Shown piece after piece: positions 39,583 to 48,137 of a stretch of DNA of 64,000 nucleotides (position 1 is the stretch's first letter; every line of letters starts with the position of its first letter). The stretch is taken from positions 186,001 to 250,000 of the forward strand of contig NZ_JABWDU010000006.1 of NCBI RefSeq assembly GCF_013371465.1, written 5' to 3'. The notes below the pieces were generated by a model. The model was not told where the DNA came from. It worked only from the letters and a program-made list of their open reading frames with translations, and did no database searches. Origin of the DNA: Ensifer oleiphilus (lineage in GTDB: Bacteria; Pseudomonadota; Alphaproteobacteria; Rhizobiales; Rhizobiaceae). The position numbers and the translations under genes were made by a program.

Positions 39583-40836
39583 TCAGTGCGCAACGGCGGC
39601 AGCGGCCGCCTCGTCGATCAGTCGGCCGGTGCGGAAGCGGTCGAGCGTCAGCCCAGCGGCCAGCCGATGCGGCTCGCCCCTGGCAATGAGGTGCGCAAAC
39701 AGGTTGGCTGACCCCGGCGTCGCCTTGAAGCCGCCCGTACCCCAACCGGCATTGAGGAACAGCCCTGGAACCGGCGTCACACCCTGGATCGGCGAGCGGT
39801 CCTGCGTCACGTCGACGATACCGCCCCACTGCCGCATCATCTTGACGCGCCGGAACATCGGGAAGAGCTCGCAGATCGCATCCAGCGTATGGGTGATGAT
39901 CTGCAGGCCGCCGGTCTGGGAGTAGGAATTGTACTGGTCGGTACCGGCGCCGATGACGAGCTCGCCCTTGTCGGACTGCGAGATGTAGGCATGCACCGAG
40001 TTCGACATGACCACGCAAGGGAACATCGGCTTCAGCGGCTCGGAGACCAGCGCCTGCAGCGGCTGGCTCTGTAGCGGCACGCGCACGCCGGCCATTTCCA
40101 TCAGCACCGACGAGTGACCGGCGGCGGAAACGCCGATCTTCCTGGCGCCGATGAAACCGCGATTGGTGTCGACGCCGGTCACATTGCCGTTCTCGTCACG
40201 GCGGATGCCGGTGACTTCGCAGTTCTGGATGATGTGCACGCCGCGGTCGGACGCGCCGCGGGCATAGCCCCAGGCAACCGCATCGTGTCGCGCCGTGCCG
40301 CCGCGCCGCTGGAGTGCTGCACCATTGATCGGATAGCGGGCGTTCTTGGCGATATCGAGCGGCGGGCAGTAGGCCTTGGCCTGTTCCGGCGTCAGCCACT
40401 CGTTGTCGATGCCGTAGAGACGGTTGGCATTGATATGGCGCTTGAACGACTGCTGGTCGTGGATGTTGTGCGACAGCATCATAACGCCGCGCGGCGAATA
40501 CATGACGTTGTAATTGAGGTCCTGCGACAGGTTTTCCCAGAGCTTCAGCGAATGCTCGTAGATATCCATGCTCTCTTCATAGAGATAGTTGGACCGGATG
40601 ATCGTGGTGTTGCGGCCGGTGTTACCGCCACCGATCCAACCCTTTTCGAGCACCGCGACATTGGTGATGCCGTGTTCCTTGGCAAGATAGTAGGCAGCGC
40701 CCAGCCCATGGCCGCCGCCACCAATGATGATCACATCATAGTCCTTGCGGGGCTCGGGCGAGGCCCATTGCGGACCCCATCCCTTGTGGCCGCGCAAAGC
40801 CTCGCGCGCCACGGCAAAAACAGAATATTTGCGCAT
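39583..40836 (-). CDS. soxB: Sarcosine oxidase beta subunit
   Basis: This 417-residue flavoprotein is the catalytic subunit that oxidises sarcosine. It starts MRKYSVFAVAREALRGHKGWGPQWASPEPRKDYD and has a FAD-binding VIIIGGGGHGLGAAYYLAKEHG near residue 34. The TARHDAVAWGYARGA segment carries a histidine at the place where FMN is covalently attached in characterised homologues. It ends with the GTGGFKATPGSANLFAHLIA region. The start at 40836 follows GGAGTAACAGGCGG; the frame upstream to 41007 is non-coding. It is the first gene of soxBDAG. Methylamine, glycine betaine or creatine breakdown could supply sarcosine. Confidence 0.96.
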   Translation of the reverse strand: MRKYSVFAVAREALRGHKGWGPQWASPEPRKDYDVIIIGGGGHGLGAAYYLAKEHGITNVAVLEKGWIGGGNTGRNTTIIRSNYLYEESMDIYEHSLKLWENLSQDLNYNVMYSPRGVMMLSHNIHDQQSFKRHINANRLYGIDNEWLTPEQAKAYCPPLDIAKNARYPINGAALQRRGGTARHDAVAWGYARGASDRGVHIIQNCEVTGIRRDENGNVTGVDTNRGFIGARKIGVSAAGHSSVLMEMAGVRVPLQSQPLQALVSEPLKPMFPCVVMSNSVHAYISQSDKGELVIGAGTDQYNSYSQTGGLQIITHTLDAICELFPMFRRVKMMRQWGGIVDVTQDRSPIQGVTPVPGLFLNAGWGTGGFKATPGSANLFAHLIARGEPHRLAAGLTLDRFRTGRLIDEAAAAAVAH

Positions 40837-41173
40837 CCGCCTGTTACTCCATGAACCCCGGTGATCATTCTCGTTGGCGTTAGAAATCGCAAATCCGACG
40901 CCCGCGCAACGTTTCTTTTGCGACGCAAACGGGCGGACTTGCGCGGAGTTGCGACATCGCCGCAATCCGCCGATTGCCGCTCGATGATACACATAGCGGT
41001 CTAGCATTGCGGTTTTTTCAGCACGGGCTCATGTCCTCGCTGGACTTTCTACTGATGATCTGGTATCCGCACCTTCAATCGTCGAGCTTTCGGCTCAGCG
41101 AACGTAGCTTTTTTTGCCTCCGACACCTGACGTGAGGCAACAACTCGAAACAACCAAAGGAACGGGATTTCAC
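40837..41173. promoter_or_regulatory. Divergent soxB / rpsU intergenic region with a perfect palindrome
   Basis: These 337 bases carry the promoters of soxB (leftward) and rpsU (rightward). TTTGCG-A-CGCAAA at 40917-40929 is a perfect 13-base palindrome 81 bases upstream of soxB and could be the site of a sarcosine or glycine-betaine-responsive regulator. No coding sequence was found. Confidence 0.45.
41114..41140 (+). promoter_or_regulatory. Hairpin in the rpsU leader
   Basis: TTGCCTC pairs perfectly with GAGGCAA around 13 bases, ending 33 bases before the rpsU GTG. It follows a run of eight or more T residues and may modulate S21 expression, though this is only positional inference. Confidence 0.35.
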
Positions 41174-41386
41174 GTGCAGGTACTTGTCCGCGATAACAAT
41201 GTTGACCAGGCGCTCCGCGCTCTCAAGAAGAAGATGCAGCGCGAAGGCATTTTCCGCGAAATGAAGATGCGTGATTTCTACGAAAAGCCGTCCCAGAAGC
41301 GCGCCCGCGAAAAGGCTGAAGCCGTTCGCCGCGTTCGCAAGCTGGCGCGCAAGCGTGCACAGCGCGAAGGCGTCGTGGCCCGTTAA
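41174..41386 (+). CDS. rpsU: 30S ribosomal protein S21
   Basis: This 70-residue protein reads from a GTG start as [50 protein letters not shown] and ends in a basic arginine-rich tail. S21 sits on the platform of the small subunit near the anti-Shine-Dalgarno and helps initiation. The longer TTG frame at 41114 contains the leader hairpin and is rejected; the GTG follows AAAGGAACGGGATTTCAC and matches the usual S21 N-terminus. A good intrinsic terminator follows. Confidence 0.96.
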   Translation: MQVLVRDNNVDQALRALKKKMQREGIFREMKMRDFYEKPSQKRAREKAEAVRRVRKLARKRAQREGVVAR

Positions 41387-41421
41387 TTTGTCGATTTTTC
41401 GACACTTTTCGATCTAAGTCG

Positions 41422-41455
41422 TGGCGGGGGCGAAATATCGCCGCCGCCTTTCTTT
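41422..41455 (+). terminator. Rho-independent terminator of rpsU
   Basis: GGCGGGGGCGA and TCGCCGCCGCC pair (11 positions, one mismatch) around AATA, followed by TTTCTTTT. A smaller TGTCGA-TTTT-TCGACA hairpin lies just before it, at 41388-41403. Confidence 0.8.
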
Positions 41456-41665
41456 TGGTATGGACATCTTTTCCGTCGTCGGGCTAGCGTGACAGTCGCA
41501 ACCGGCAACGGTGGCCGGTCGCGGTGTTTAGCGCCGGACGGTTTGCCGCAGGCCCTCGTAGCCTCGGCTGTGGGGCCCCGCGAAATTCGCCGGCCTCCTC
41601 GAACGGGAAGCCGATGGCTTTCGGACCTAGTCGCATTGAGGGATCGACCTTTGACACTTGCTGCC

Positions 41666-42535
41666 ATGACTGCGGACGTCGCCGGTTTTACCACCCAAGA
41701 GGCGCGCCGCCGCCACAAGCGCAAGCCGAAGCTTGCCGCCATGTTCCTGCTCGGATCGGCTCTGCTTCTTTCGGGATGCACGACCGACGGCCCTGAATCG
41801 ATGGCCAAGGTCGAGCGTGAACAGGGCTCGCAGGGAAACATCGCATCGCTGTCGAGCGTGATCGCCTCCAACCCGAGCGACCCCGAGGGTTATAATGTCC
41901 GTGGCTCCGCCTACGGCCGCGCCGGCGAATACCGCCGCGCCCTTGCCGACTTCGACCAGGCGATCCAGCTCAACCCGCGCTTCTACCAGGCCTATGCCAA
42001 CCGTGCGCTCGTTCACCGCAACATGGGCAACACCCAGGCAGCCCTTGCCGACTACAACATGGCGCTGCAGCTGAACGCCAACTACGACGTCGCCTATATC
42101 GGCCGCGGCAATCTCTACCGCCAGGCAGGCCAGCTCGATTCCGCCTTCAACGATTTCAACAAGGCGATCCAGCTCGACACCACCGACCCGCGCGCCTACC
42201 ACAACCGCGGCCTGATCTATCAGGCGCGCAACCAGCACGGCCAGGCGATCGAAGACTTCTCGACGGCGATCTCGCTGTCGCCGAGTTCGCCGGAGCCCTA
42301 TAACGGCCGCGGCATCTCCTACGTCGCCCAGGGCGATGACGACAACGCGTTCTCCGACTTCAACACCGCCATCACGCTCGACGGCAAGGTTGCCGAATCC
42401 TGGGCGAACCAGGCGCTGGTCTACGAGCGCAAGGGCGACAAGACCAAGGCTGCAAAGTCCTACTCGCATGCCCTGCAGCTCGATCCGAAATACGAGCCGG
42501 CACGTGCAGGCCTTGCCCGCGTGAAAGCCACCTAA
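41666..42535 (+). CDS. TPR-repeat lipoprotein
   Basis: This 289-residue protein has a basic N-terminus, a hydrophobic segment (KLAAMFLLGSALLLSGC) and a lipobox LLSGC, with Cys38 as the probable lipid-bearing residue. Some six to seven tetratricopeptide repeats follow (for example NPSDPEGYNVRGSAYGRAGEYRRALADFDQAIQLNP). It is probably an outer-membrane or periplasm-facing scaffold, comparable to NlpI. A TTG at 41651 with a GAGGGATCGACC site is a serious alternative start; the listed ATG at 41666 lacks a clear site. It is monocistronic with a strong terminator. Confidence 0.85.
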   Translation: MTADVAGFTTQEARRRHKRKPKLAAMFLLGSALLLSGCTTDGPESMAKVEREQGSQGNIASLSSVIASNPSDPEGYNVRGSAYGRAGEYRRALADFDQAIQLNPRFYQAYANRALVHRNMGNTQAALADYNMALQLNANYDVAYIGRGNLYRQAGQLDSAFNDFNKAIQLDTTDPRAYHNRGLIYQARNQHGQAIEDFSTAISLSPSSPEPYNGRGISYVAQGDDDNAFSDFNTAITLDGKVAESWANQALVYERKGDKTKAAKSYSHALQLDPKYEPARAGLARVKAT

Positions 42536-42562
42536 GACGCAAGCACGCCTCTCCCGTTTCAG

Positions 42563-42593
42563 CGCCCGCGACCCGTTCGCGGGCGTTTTCGTT
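42563..42593 (+). terminator. Rho-independent terminator of the TPR lipoprotein gene
   Basis: CGCCCGCGA pairs perfectly with TCGCGGGCG around CCCGT, followed by TTTTCGTTT, 27 bases after the stop. Confidence 0.85.
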
Positions 42594-42685
42594 TGTCCGC
42601 AGCGACAATCGACGCTTGCGATGACGAGCGGAACCTTCCCGGCCACCATCCGTTTGCTCAAGGAATGAAAAACGGAGACTGAGCC

Positions 42686-43162
42686 ATGATCAAAAAGACC
42701 TTCATCGCGACACTGGCCCTGGCAGCCCTTTGCGCCGGGCCGTCCGCAGCCCAGAACTATGTCGCGCTCGGCCGCCTCGTCTGCGGTTCGGACGGTGGCA
42801 CCGGCATGATCGTTACCTCGACGAAGAACCTGCTTTGCACCTTCAAGCCCGCCAACGGCGCGCCGGCCGCAAGCTATGCCGGCACCATTCGCAAGATCGG
42901 CATCGACATTGGCAAGACGGGCAAGAGCACCATGGTCTGGGATGTGCTCGCCAAGACCGGCACGCCGGTGACCGCACATGCGCTGGCCGGTGAGTATTAC
43001 GGCATCGGCGCCGATGCGAGCGTTGCCGTTGGCGGCGGCGCCAAGGTGATCGGCGGCGGCACCAACAAGGCCTTCATGCTGCAGCCGGTCAACGTTCAGG
43101 TCCAGGAAGGACTGAACATCGCGATCGGCGTGGATGAACTGACGCTCGCCCCGGCGGGCTGA
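42686..43162 (+). CDS. DUF992 family exported protein
   Basis: This 158-residue protein has a clear signal peptide (MIKKTFIATLALAALCAGPSAA, cleavage likely before QNY). The mature part matches the DUF992 family of alphaproteobacteria: LGRLVCGSDGGTGMIVTSTKNLLCTF with two conserved cysteines, GTIRKIGIDIGKT, LAGEYYGIGADASVAVGGGAKVIGGG. It is probably periplasmic. Function is unknown for the family. The ribosome site ACGGAGACTGAGCC precedes the ATG. Confidence 0.88.
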   Translation: MIKKTFIATLALAALCAGPSAAQNYVALGRLVCGSDGGTGMIVTSTKNLLCTFKPANGAPAASYAGTIRKIGIDIGKTGKSTMVWDVLAKTGTPVTAHALAGEYYGIGADASVAVGGGAKVIGGGTNKAFMLQPVNVQVQEGLNIAIGVDELTLAPAG

Positions 43163-43238
43163 CACGGCGCATAGGCAAATGTCGGCGAGATGATCCTCGC
43201 CGGCAGGCGTCGAGCCGTCGGCGGGACCGCCCTTCCAG

Positions 43239-43281
43239 AGCAGCGCTACACGTCAGATATGACGCGCGAAAGACGCTGTGG
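43239..43281 (-). repeat. Palindromic (REP-like) intergenic repeat, copy B
   Basis: Read on the minus strand this is a diverged copy of the element at 31048-31089: AGCGTC, then GCGCGTCA, a four-base loop, TGACG and GCGCTG in the same order. Several changes weaken the right arm. Confidence 0.55.
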
Positions 43282-43294
43282 AACGTGGGTTTGC

Positions 43295-43325
43295 ATCATG
43301 ATTTTGGCCAAGCCGAAATCATGAT
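43295..43325. repeat. Long perfect hairpin of unknown role
   Basis: ATCATGATTT (43295-43304) pairs with AAATCATGAT (43316-43325). The stem is extended inside by a wobble and GGC/GCC, leaving only CAA as loop, some 14 pairs in all. It lies between copy B and the pntB terminator. Confidence 0.65.
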
Positions 43326-43365
43326 ATGGGCATGCCTTCTTCGCCGGCGGCTCGACGCAACAGAC

Positions 43366-43397
43366 GAAAACGCCCGCCATATGTGGCGGGCGTTTTC
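43366..43397 (-). terminator. Bidirectional terminator downstream of pntB
   Basis: GAAAACGCCCGCCA and TGGCGGGCGTTTTC form a perfect 14-pair stem around TATG, with A and T tracts on either side so it can work on both strands. It lies 25 bases past the pntB stop. Confidence 0.9.
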
Positions 43398-43421
43398 AAT
43401 TCCAACTTGGGTTACGGCCGA

Positions 43422-44822
43422 TCAGGCGTGCAGCGCCTTGACGATATCTTCCGTCACCTTCTTGGCATCACCGAGCAGCATCATCGTGCCGTCCTTGTAG
43501 AACAGCGTGTTGTCGATGCCGGCATAACCGGAGCCGAGCGAGCGCTTGACGAAGAGGCAGGTCTTGGCCTTGTCGACGTCGAGGATCGGCATGCCGTAGA
43601 TCGGCGACGATGGGTCGTCGCGCGCCGCCGGGTTGGTGACGTCGTTGGCGCCGATGACATAGGCGACGTCCGCCTGGGCGAATTCCGAGTTGATGTCTTC
43701 AAGCTCGAACACTTCGTCGTAAGGCACGTTCGCTTCGGCGAGCAGCACGTTCATGTGACCAGGCATGCGGCCCGCAACCGGGTGGATCGCGTATTTCACA
43801 TCGACGCCGGCGGCCTTCAACTGGTCGCCGAGTTCGCGCAGCGCATGCTGTGCCTGGGCGACGGCCATGCCGTAGCCCGGGACGATGATCACCTTGGAGG
43901 CGTTGGCCATCAGGAACGCCGCATCGTCGGCCGCGCCCTGCTTGACGGTACGCTGGACGCCGTCGTCGACGGCGGCTGCAGCCGCCTCGCCACCGAAGCC
44001 GCCAAGAATGACCGAGATGAACGACCGGTTCATGCCCTTGCACATGATGTAGGACAGGATCGCACCGGACGAGCCGACCAGCGCGCCGGTGATGATCAGC
44101 GCCAGGTTGCCGAGCGTGAAGCCGATGCCGGCCGCAGCCCAACCCGAATAGGAATTGAGCATCGAGACGACCACCGGCATGTCGGCGCCGCCGATCGGCA
44201 CGATGATCAGTACCCCGAGCGCCAGCGACAGGAGAACGATCAGCCAGAACACCGTCGTGCTCTGGGTGAAGACCAGCATGATCACCAGCACGACGAGCGC
44301 GATCGCCAGGCCGGCGTTGACGAAGTGACGGCCGGTGAGCAGGATCGGCTTGCCGGACATGCGCCCGTCGAGCTTGAGGAAGGCGATGATCGACCCGGTA
44401 AAGGTGATCGCGCCGATGGCAACGCCGAGCGACATTTCGACCAGCGCCTGGGCGTGGATGTCGCCGACGGTGCCGATGCCGAAGCTTTCGGGTGCGTACA
44501 TCGCCGCGGCCGCGACCATGACTGCCGCGAGACCGACGAGCGAGTGGAAGGCGGCGACCAGCTGCGGCATCGACGTCATGGCGATGCGCCGCGCGATCAC
44601 CGCGCCGGCACCGCCACCGATGGCAAGACCGAGCACGATCAGCAGGAAACCGCCGAAGGTGGGCTTTGCCAGAAGCAGCGTGGTGACGATGGCGATGCCC
44701 ATGCCGACCATGCCGTAGGTGTTGCCCTTGCGGCTGGTGGCCGGGTGCGACAGGCCGCGCAGTGCCATGATGAAGAGCACGCCGGAAACGAGATAGAGGA
44801 AGGCTGCGAAGTTAGCGTTCAT
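43422..44822 (-). CDS. pntB: NAD(P) transhydrogenase, beta subunit
   Basis: This 466-residue subunit of the proton-translocating transhydrogenase, in the inner membrane, moves hydride from NADH to NADP using the proton gradient. Residues 1-260 contain some eight or nine membrane helices; the C-terminal 180 residues are the NADP-binding domain III (IIVPGYGMAVAQAQHALRELGDQL, HPVAGRMPGHMNVLLAEANVPYD, VIGANDVTNPAARDDPSSPIYGMP). Full length. It is last in the pntAA-pntAB-pntB operon and is followed by a strong terminator. Confidence 0.97.
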   Translation of the reverse strand: MNANFAAFLYLVSGVLFIMALRGLSHPATSRKGNTYGMVGMGIAIVTTLLLAKPTFGGFLLIVLGLAIGGGAGAVIARRIAMTSMPQLVAAFHSLVGLAAVMVAAAAMYAPESFGIGTVGDIHAQALVEMSLGVAIGAITFTGSIIAFLKLDGRMSGKPILLTGRHFVNAGLAIALVVLVIMLVFTQSTTVFWLIVLLSLALGVLIIVPIGGADMPVVVSMLNSYSGWAAAGIGFTLGNLALIITGALVGSSGAILSYIMCKGMNRSFISVILGGFGGEAAAAAVDDGVQRTVKQGAADDAAFLMANASKVIIVPGYGMAVAQAQHALRELGDQLKAAGVDVKYAIHPVAGRMPGHMNVLLAEANVPYDEVFELEDINSEFAQADVAYVIGANDVTNPAARDDPSSPIYGMPILDVDKAKTCLFVKRSLGSGYAGIDNTLFYKDGTMMLLGDAKKVTEDIVKALHA

Positions 44823-44831
44823 CGGCCGGCC

Positions 44832-45251
44832 TCACTTGTCTTTTTTCTTGTACATGGCGAGCATGCGCTGGGTAACCAGGAAGCCGCCAAAGATGTTGAC
44901 TGAGGCGAGCACGAGCGCGATGAAGCCGAAGCCGGTCGCAAGCCCGGAGGCCGAGATGCCGACGGCGAGCAGTGCACCGACAACGATGACCGAGGAGATC
45001 GCGTTGGTGACCGCCATCAACGGCGTGTGCAGGGCCGGCGTCACCGACCAGACGACGTAGTAGCCGACGAAGATCGACAGGACGAAGATCGCCAGACGAA
45101 AGACGAACGGGTCGATCGCGCCGCCGGTGGCGCCATGTGCCAAGGCACCGGCCGCTTCCGCGGTATCAGGAAGGTTCAGCGCTGCCTGCTGGACGGCGGC
45201 CACCGCCTTGTCGAGCGCATCGAGCGCTTTTTCCAATGCTTCGTTCGCCAT
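44832..45251 (-). CDS. pntAB: NAD(P) transhydrogenase, alpha subunit part 2 (membrane)
   Basis: This 139-residue protein has a polar N-terminus of some 45 residues and then three to four membrane helices ([64 protein letters not shown]) ending in KKKDK. It corresponds to the membrane part of E. coli PntA, encoded separately as in Rhodospirillum and other alphaproteobacteria. ATG 45251 follows GGGGATCTTTG and overlaps the pntAA stop by one base. It lies nine bases before pntB. Confidence 0.95.
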   Translation of the reverse strand: MANEALEKALDALDKAVAAVQQAALNLPDTAEAAGALAHGATGGAIDPFVFRLAIFVLSIFVGYYVVWSVTPALHTPLMAVTNAISSVIVVGALLAVGISASGLATGFGFIALVLASVNIFGGFLVTQRMLAMYKKKDK

Positions 45252-46399
45252 CAAAGATCCCCCTTCTTCTTCGGCTCGAAATTCGGGTTGACGATGGCGC
45301 CGCCATGGGTAAGCGCCGTCGCCTTGACGAGCTCGTCTTCCATGTTGAGTGCCAGCGCCTTGGTTTCCTTGGAGACCATGGTCTCGAGGAAGGTCACGAG
45401 GTTCTTGGCGTAGAGACCGGACGCCGATGCGGCAATCCGGCCGGGCACGTTGAGATGGCCGATGACCTTGACGCCTTCGACATCGGCAACCTTGCCGGCT
45501 TCGGCGCCCTCGACGTTGCCGCCGCGCTCGACCGCAAGGTCGACCGCGACCGAACCGGGCTTCATGGCCTTCAGCATCTCGCGGGTGACGAGGCGTGGTG
45601 CCGGCCGGCCCGGGATCAACGCCGTGGTGATGACGATGTCCTGCTTGGCGATGTGCTCGGCAACGAGGGCTGCCTGTTTCGCCTGATACTCTTTCGACAT
45701 TTCCTTGGCGTAGCCGCCGGCGGTTTCGGCCGCCTTGAATTCTTCGTCCTCTACGGCGATGAACTTGGCGCCGAGCGAAGCCACCTGCTCCTTGGCGGCG
45801 GGACGCACGTCGGTCGCAGAAACCACGGCGCCGAGACGGCGGGCGGTTGCGATCGCCTGCAGGCCGGCAACGCCTGCGCCCATGACGAAGACCTTTGCCG
45901 CAGGAACCGTGCCGGCCGCCGTCATCATCATCGGCAGTGCCCGGTCATATTCGTAGGCCGCGTCGATCACCGCCTGGTAGCCGGCAAGGTTTGCCTGGCT
46001 CGACAGCACGTCCATCGACTGTGCGCGGGTGATGCGCGGCATCAGTTCCATGGCAAAGGCGCTGAGGCCGGCTGCAGCCATTTCGGCCACCGCATCCTCG
46101 TTACCGTAGGGATCCATGATGGCAATGACGATGGCACCGGATTTGTAGCCCGCGATTTCGGCACTGTTCGGCCTGCGAACCCTGAGGACGACATCGGCCG
46201 TCTTCGCATCGGCGACAGCACCGATCCGGGCACCCACCTTCTCGTATTCCGTATCCGGAACACGCGACAGAAACCCGGCGCCAGCCTCGACAACCACGTC
46301 GAAGCCGAGCCCCTTCAGTTTCTTCACGCTATCCGGCGATGCCGCGACGCGACCCTCGTTCGGATCCGTTTCCTTGGCGATAAAGACAATTTCGCTCAC
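45251..46399 (-). CDS. pntAA: NAD(P) transhydrogenase, alpha subunit part 1 (NAD-binding)
   Basis: This 382-residue cytosolic domain I binds NADH. It resembles alanine dehydrogenase: [27 protein letters not shown] at the start, [25 protein letters not shown] in the middle, and [31 protein letters not shown] as the NAD-binding fold. The GTG at 46399 follows GAGGGGGACTT and gives the family's usual N-terminus; the longer frame to 46462 is rejected. It is the first gene of the operon. Confidence 0.96.
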   Translation of the reverse strand: MSEIVFIAKETDPNEGRVAASPDSVKKLKGLGFDVVVEAGAGFLSRVPDTEYEKVGARIGAVADAKTADVVLRVRRPNSAEIAGYKSGAIVIAIMDPYGNEDAVAEMAAAGLSAFAMELMPRITRAQSMDVLSSQANLAGYQAVIDAAYEYDRALPMMMTAAGTVPAAKVFVMGAGVAGLQAIATARRLGAVVSATDVRPAAKEQVASLGAKFIAVEDEEFKAAETAGGYAKEMSKEYQAKQAALVAEHIAKQDIVITTALIPGRPAPRLVTREMLKAMKPGSVAVDLAVERGGNVEGAEAGKVADVEGVKVIGHLNVPGRIAASASGLYAKNLVTFLETMVSKETKALALNMEDELVKATALTHGGAIVNPNFEPKKKGDL

Positions 46400-46739
46400 A
46401 AGTCCCCCTCCCTGACCGCAATCGAGCCAAGGCTGGAATGCGGGCATCCTGTCCGACTGCAAAGCGGCCGCTCAAACGAGCAGGCGCCCTCCCATGTGCA
46501 AAGCACACATTCCCCTGGAGACAGGCCGAGCCCGTCCTCCACTCCCCCTCACGCGGTGAGGATAAAGCGCCGCGCGTTCATCTATAAACGCTTCGAGGCG
46601 CTACGAACTTTCATGAGCCTTAAGCAAAACCATCGACGCTCCCCGTCGATGCCATGCGGCTTCAGTCCGGACATCCGGTCCGGCAGCCACGGGCAGGCCT
46701 CCCCGGCCTGTCCATGGCAAATCGTGGCAGTAATACCGA

Positions 46740-46964
46740 TTAACGAAGGAAGAAGAAACCGGCGACGTTGAGAAGGATGAACAGCACCAGCGCGCTGAAG
46801 AAGCCCATGGTGGTGAAGAAAGCTGCCGCCATGGCGATCAGCAGAACCACGCAGAACATCGTGCCGTATTTCGTTGCACTGAGGAAGAAATTGTACGTCT
46901 TCTCATGTTCCGCATAATCCATCGGAGCGCCCATTTCGACCGGTCCAGAATGATGCTCAGCCAT
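46740..46964 (-). CDS. aa3-type cytochrome c oxidase subunit IV
   Basis: This 74-residue protein begins MAEHHSGPVEMGAPMDYAEHEKTYNFFLSATKYGT and has two closely spaced hydrophobic stretches (MFCVVLLIAMAAAFFTTMGFF, ALVLFILLNVAGFFFL). The MDYAEHEKTYNFF segment is the signature of the bacterial aa3 oxidase subunit IV family (Pfam PF07835), a small membrane subunit of the terminal oxidase. GGGAGAATTGGACG is the ribosome site. The other oxidase genes are not here. It lies 340 bases upstream of pntAA on the same strand, perhaps sharing expression. Confidence 0.9.
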   Translation of the reverse strand: MAEHHSGPVEMGAPMDYAEHEKTYNFFLSATKYGTMFCVVLLIAMAAAFFTTMGFFSALVLFILLNVAGFFFLR

Positions 46965-47251
46965 CGTCCAATTCTCCCAGAATGCTGCGGCGCGACCCTT
47001 GGCCCTCGCCGCCCTTCAACCTTGATCCACGAACGACTTCTGCGGAAAACCGCGCAGAAGTCCATTAGCTGCCCATACACAATGCCGGGGCCGCACGCAA
47101 CGAAAACCCGTCGCTGCGCCCGGCCTCCTGGGGCGATATGCCGCGCGCATCTCCATTGCGCATCGCGATAACCGCGGATCGCTGTCTGCGCTTCTGCTTC
47201 TCCTTCGCAAATCGCTGCAGCAAGATCGCCGCAGGCCCTGCGTGACGGGCG

Positions 47252-48025
47252 CTAGCGGAAAACGGATGTACGATAGGAACGCCCGGAACCGTTCTGCGCG
47301 ATGCGCGCCGTCGGCAGGATCGTCAGAGGCGCGAACGGCACTTCGTGGCGGTCCGCGAACATCAGGCGACGCTCGAACGGCTCGGAATCGAAGATCGGGT
47401 AGCGGTCGAGGATCGAGGGCCGCTGCCCCCTCACCTGCGCGACAAGCAGCGCACCGTCGGCATTGTAGACCCCGAGGTTCTCCCGCTTGGCGACAACGGT
47501 CTCGGACGCAAAGATGCGCTTGTAGAATGCCGCGTGCCGAGGCCGGCAAGCGGTCAGGCAACGATCGGCGGTGAAGTATTCGCACGCCATCGCCACTGGC
47601 CTGAGCGTCAGGTAGGGGAGCGCCCGCATCTCGTCGCCGGTGACGTCAGGATCGACCGCCAACCGGCCGGGATCGACCAGCACCATGCCGGCATCGAGAA
47701 ACACATCGATTTCAGGCGCGAAGATCAGCCCCGAGGTGCTGGCCCTGTGCTCGGGCGTGACGTGATGCACACGCACCGTGCTGACAAGGTTCTCGTCGAG
47801 ATAGATGCCGAAGACATAGGCATGGCTGTCGAAATCGAGATCGTCGATGAGGGTCGAGCCGGTCAACTCCATCAGGTTGACGGCTTTGTAGGCCTTGTAG
47901 CGAAGCCTGGCGATATCCTCCATGTCCTCGCCTGTCTCGACCCGCCGATATTCGACGCGATCGAGAAGAAGCATCAGCTTCTCAGAAAAACTCCCAGGCT
48001 CCGCCCGGTGAAGACCTTCACCCAT
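47252..48025 (-). CDS. FeeM-like N-acyl amino acid synthase (GNAT-fold acyltransferase)
   Basis: This 257-residue cytoplasmic protein begins MGEGLHRAEPGSFSEKLMLLLDRVEYRRVETGEDMEDIARLRYKAYKAVNLM. The order R-x-x-AY near residue 45, DLDFDSHAYVFGIYLDENLVSTVRVHHVTPEHR, and LVDPGRLAVDPDV...LPYLTLRPVAMACEYF matches the FeeM family, which joins acyl chains from acyl carrier protein to amino acids, and is distantly related to autoinducer synthases. The acyl chain and amino acid cannot be read from sequence. The start follows AGGGGCAGGAA. The upstream region has three CtrA-type boxes. Alternative: a related acyltransferase of other specificity. Confidence 0.7.
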   Translation of the reverse strand: MGEGLHRAEPGSFSEKLMLLLDRVEYRRVETGEDMEDIARLRYKAYKAVNLMELTGSTLIDDLDFDSHAYVFGIYLDENLVSTVRVHHVTPEHRASTSGLIFAPEIDVFLDAGMVLVDPGRLAVDPDVTGDEMRALPYLTLRPVAMACEYFTADRCLTACRPRHAAFYKRIFASETVVAKRENLGVYNADGALLVAQVRGQRPSILDRYPIFDSEPFERRLMFADRHEVPFAPLTILPTARIAQNGSGRSYRTSVFR

Positions 48026-48041
48026 TTCCTGCCCCTCATAG

Positions 48042-48056
48042 TTAACAAATCGTTAA
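48042..48056. promoter_or_regulatory. CtrA-type box 1 (TTAA-N7-TTAA)
   Basis: TTAA at 48042-48045 and TTAAC at 48053-48057 are separated by exactly seven bases, the spacing of the alphaproteobacterial cell-cycle regulator CtrA. It starts 16 bases upstream of the FeeM-like ATG, a position suited to repression. Confidence 0.6.
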
Positions 48057-48105
48057 CCTATTGACGGGCGGCCGAGCGGCAACAACAAAATGGCACAACT
48101 TGCCT

Positions 48106-48120
48106 TTAACTTATTGTTAA
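48106..48120. promoter_or_regulatory. CtrA-type box 2 (TTAA-N7-TTAA)
   Basis: TTAAC at 48106-48110 and TTAAC at 48117-48121, again seven bases between TTAA units, about 80 bases upstream of the FeeM-like start. Confidence 0.6.
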
Positions 48121-48122
48121 CC

Positions 48123-48137
48123 TTAATATTTCGTTAA
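48123..48137. promoter_or_regulatory. CtrA-type box 3 (TTAA-N7-TTAA)
   Basis: TTAA at 48123-48126 and 48134-48137, separated by seven bases and only two bases beyond box 2, so boxes 2 and 3 could bind adjacent CtrA dimers. A further half site TTAACC lies at 48147-48152. Confidence 0.6.

Noticed and set aside
41627-43165. 512-codon frame antisense to the TPR lipoprotein and DUF992 genes
   Set aside because: It spans two genes and an intrinsic terminator and has no domain signature.
43326-44903. 525-codon frame antisense to pntB
   Set aside because: Asp/Arg/His-rich shadow of a membrane protein gene; it also runs through the pntB terminator.
47016-47585. 189-codon minus-strand frame overlapping the FeeM-like gene
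   Set aside because: Arg/Pro/Ser-rich shadow in another frame of the FeeM-like gene, extending into non-coding DNA.
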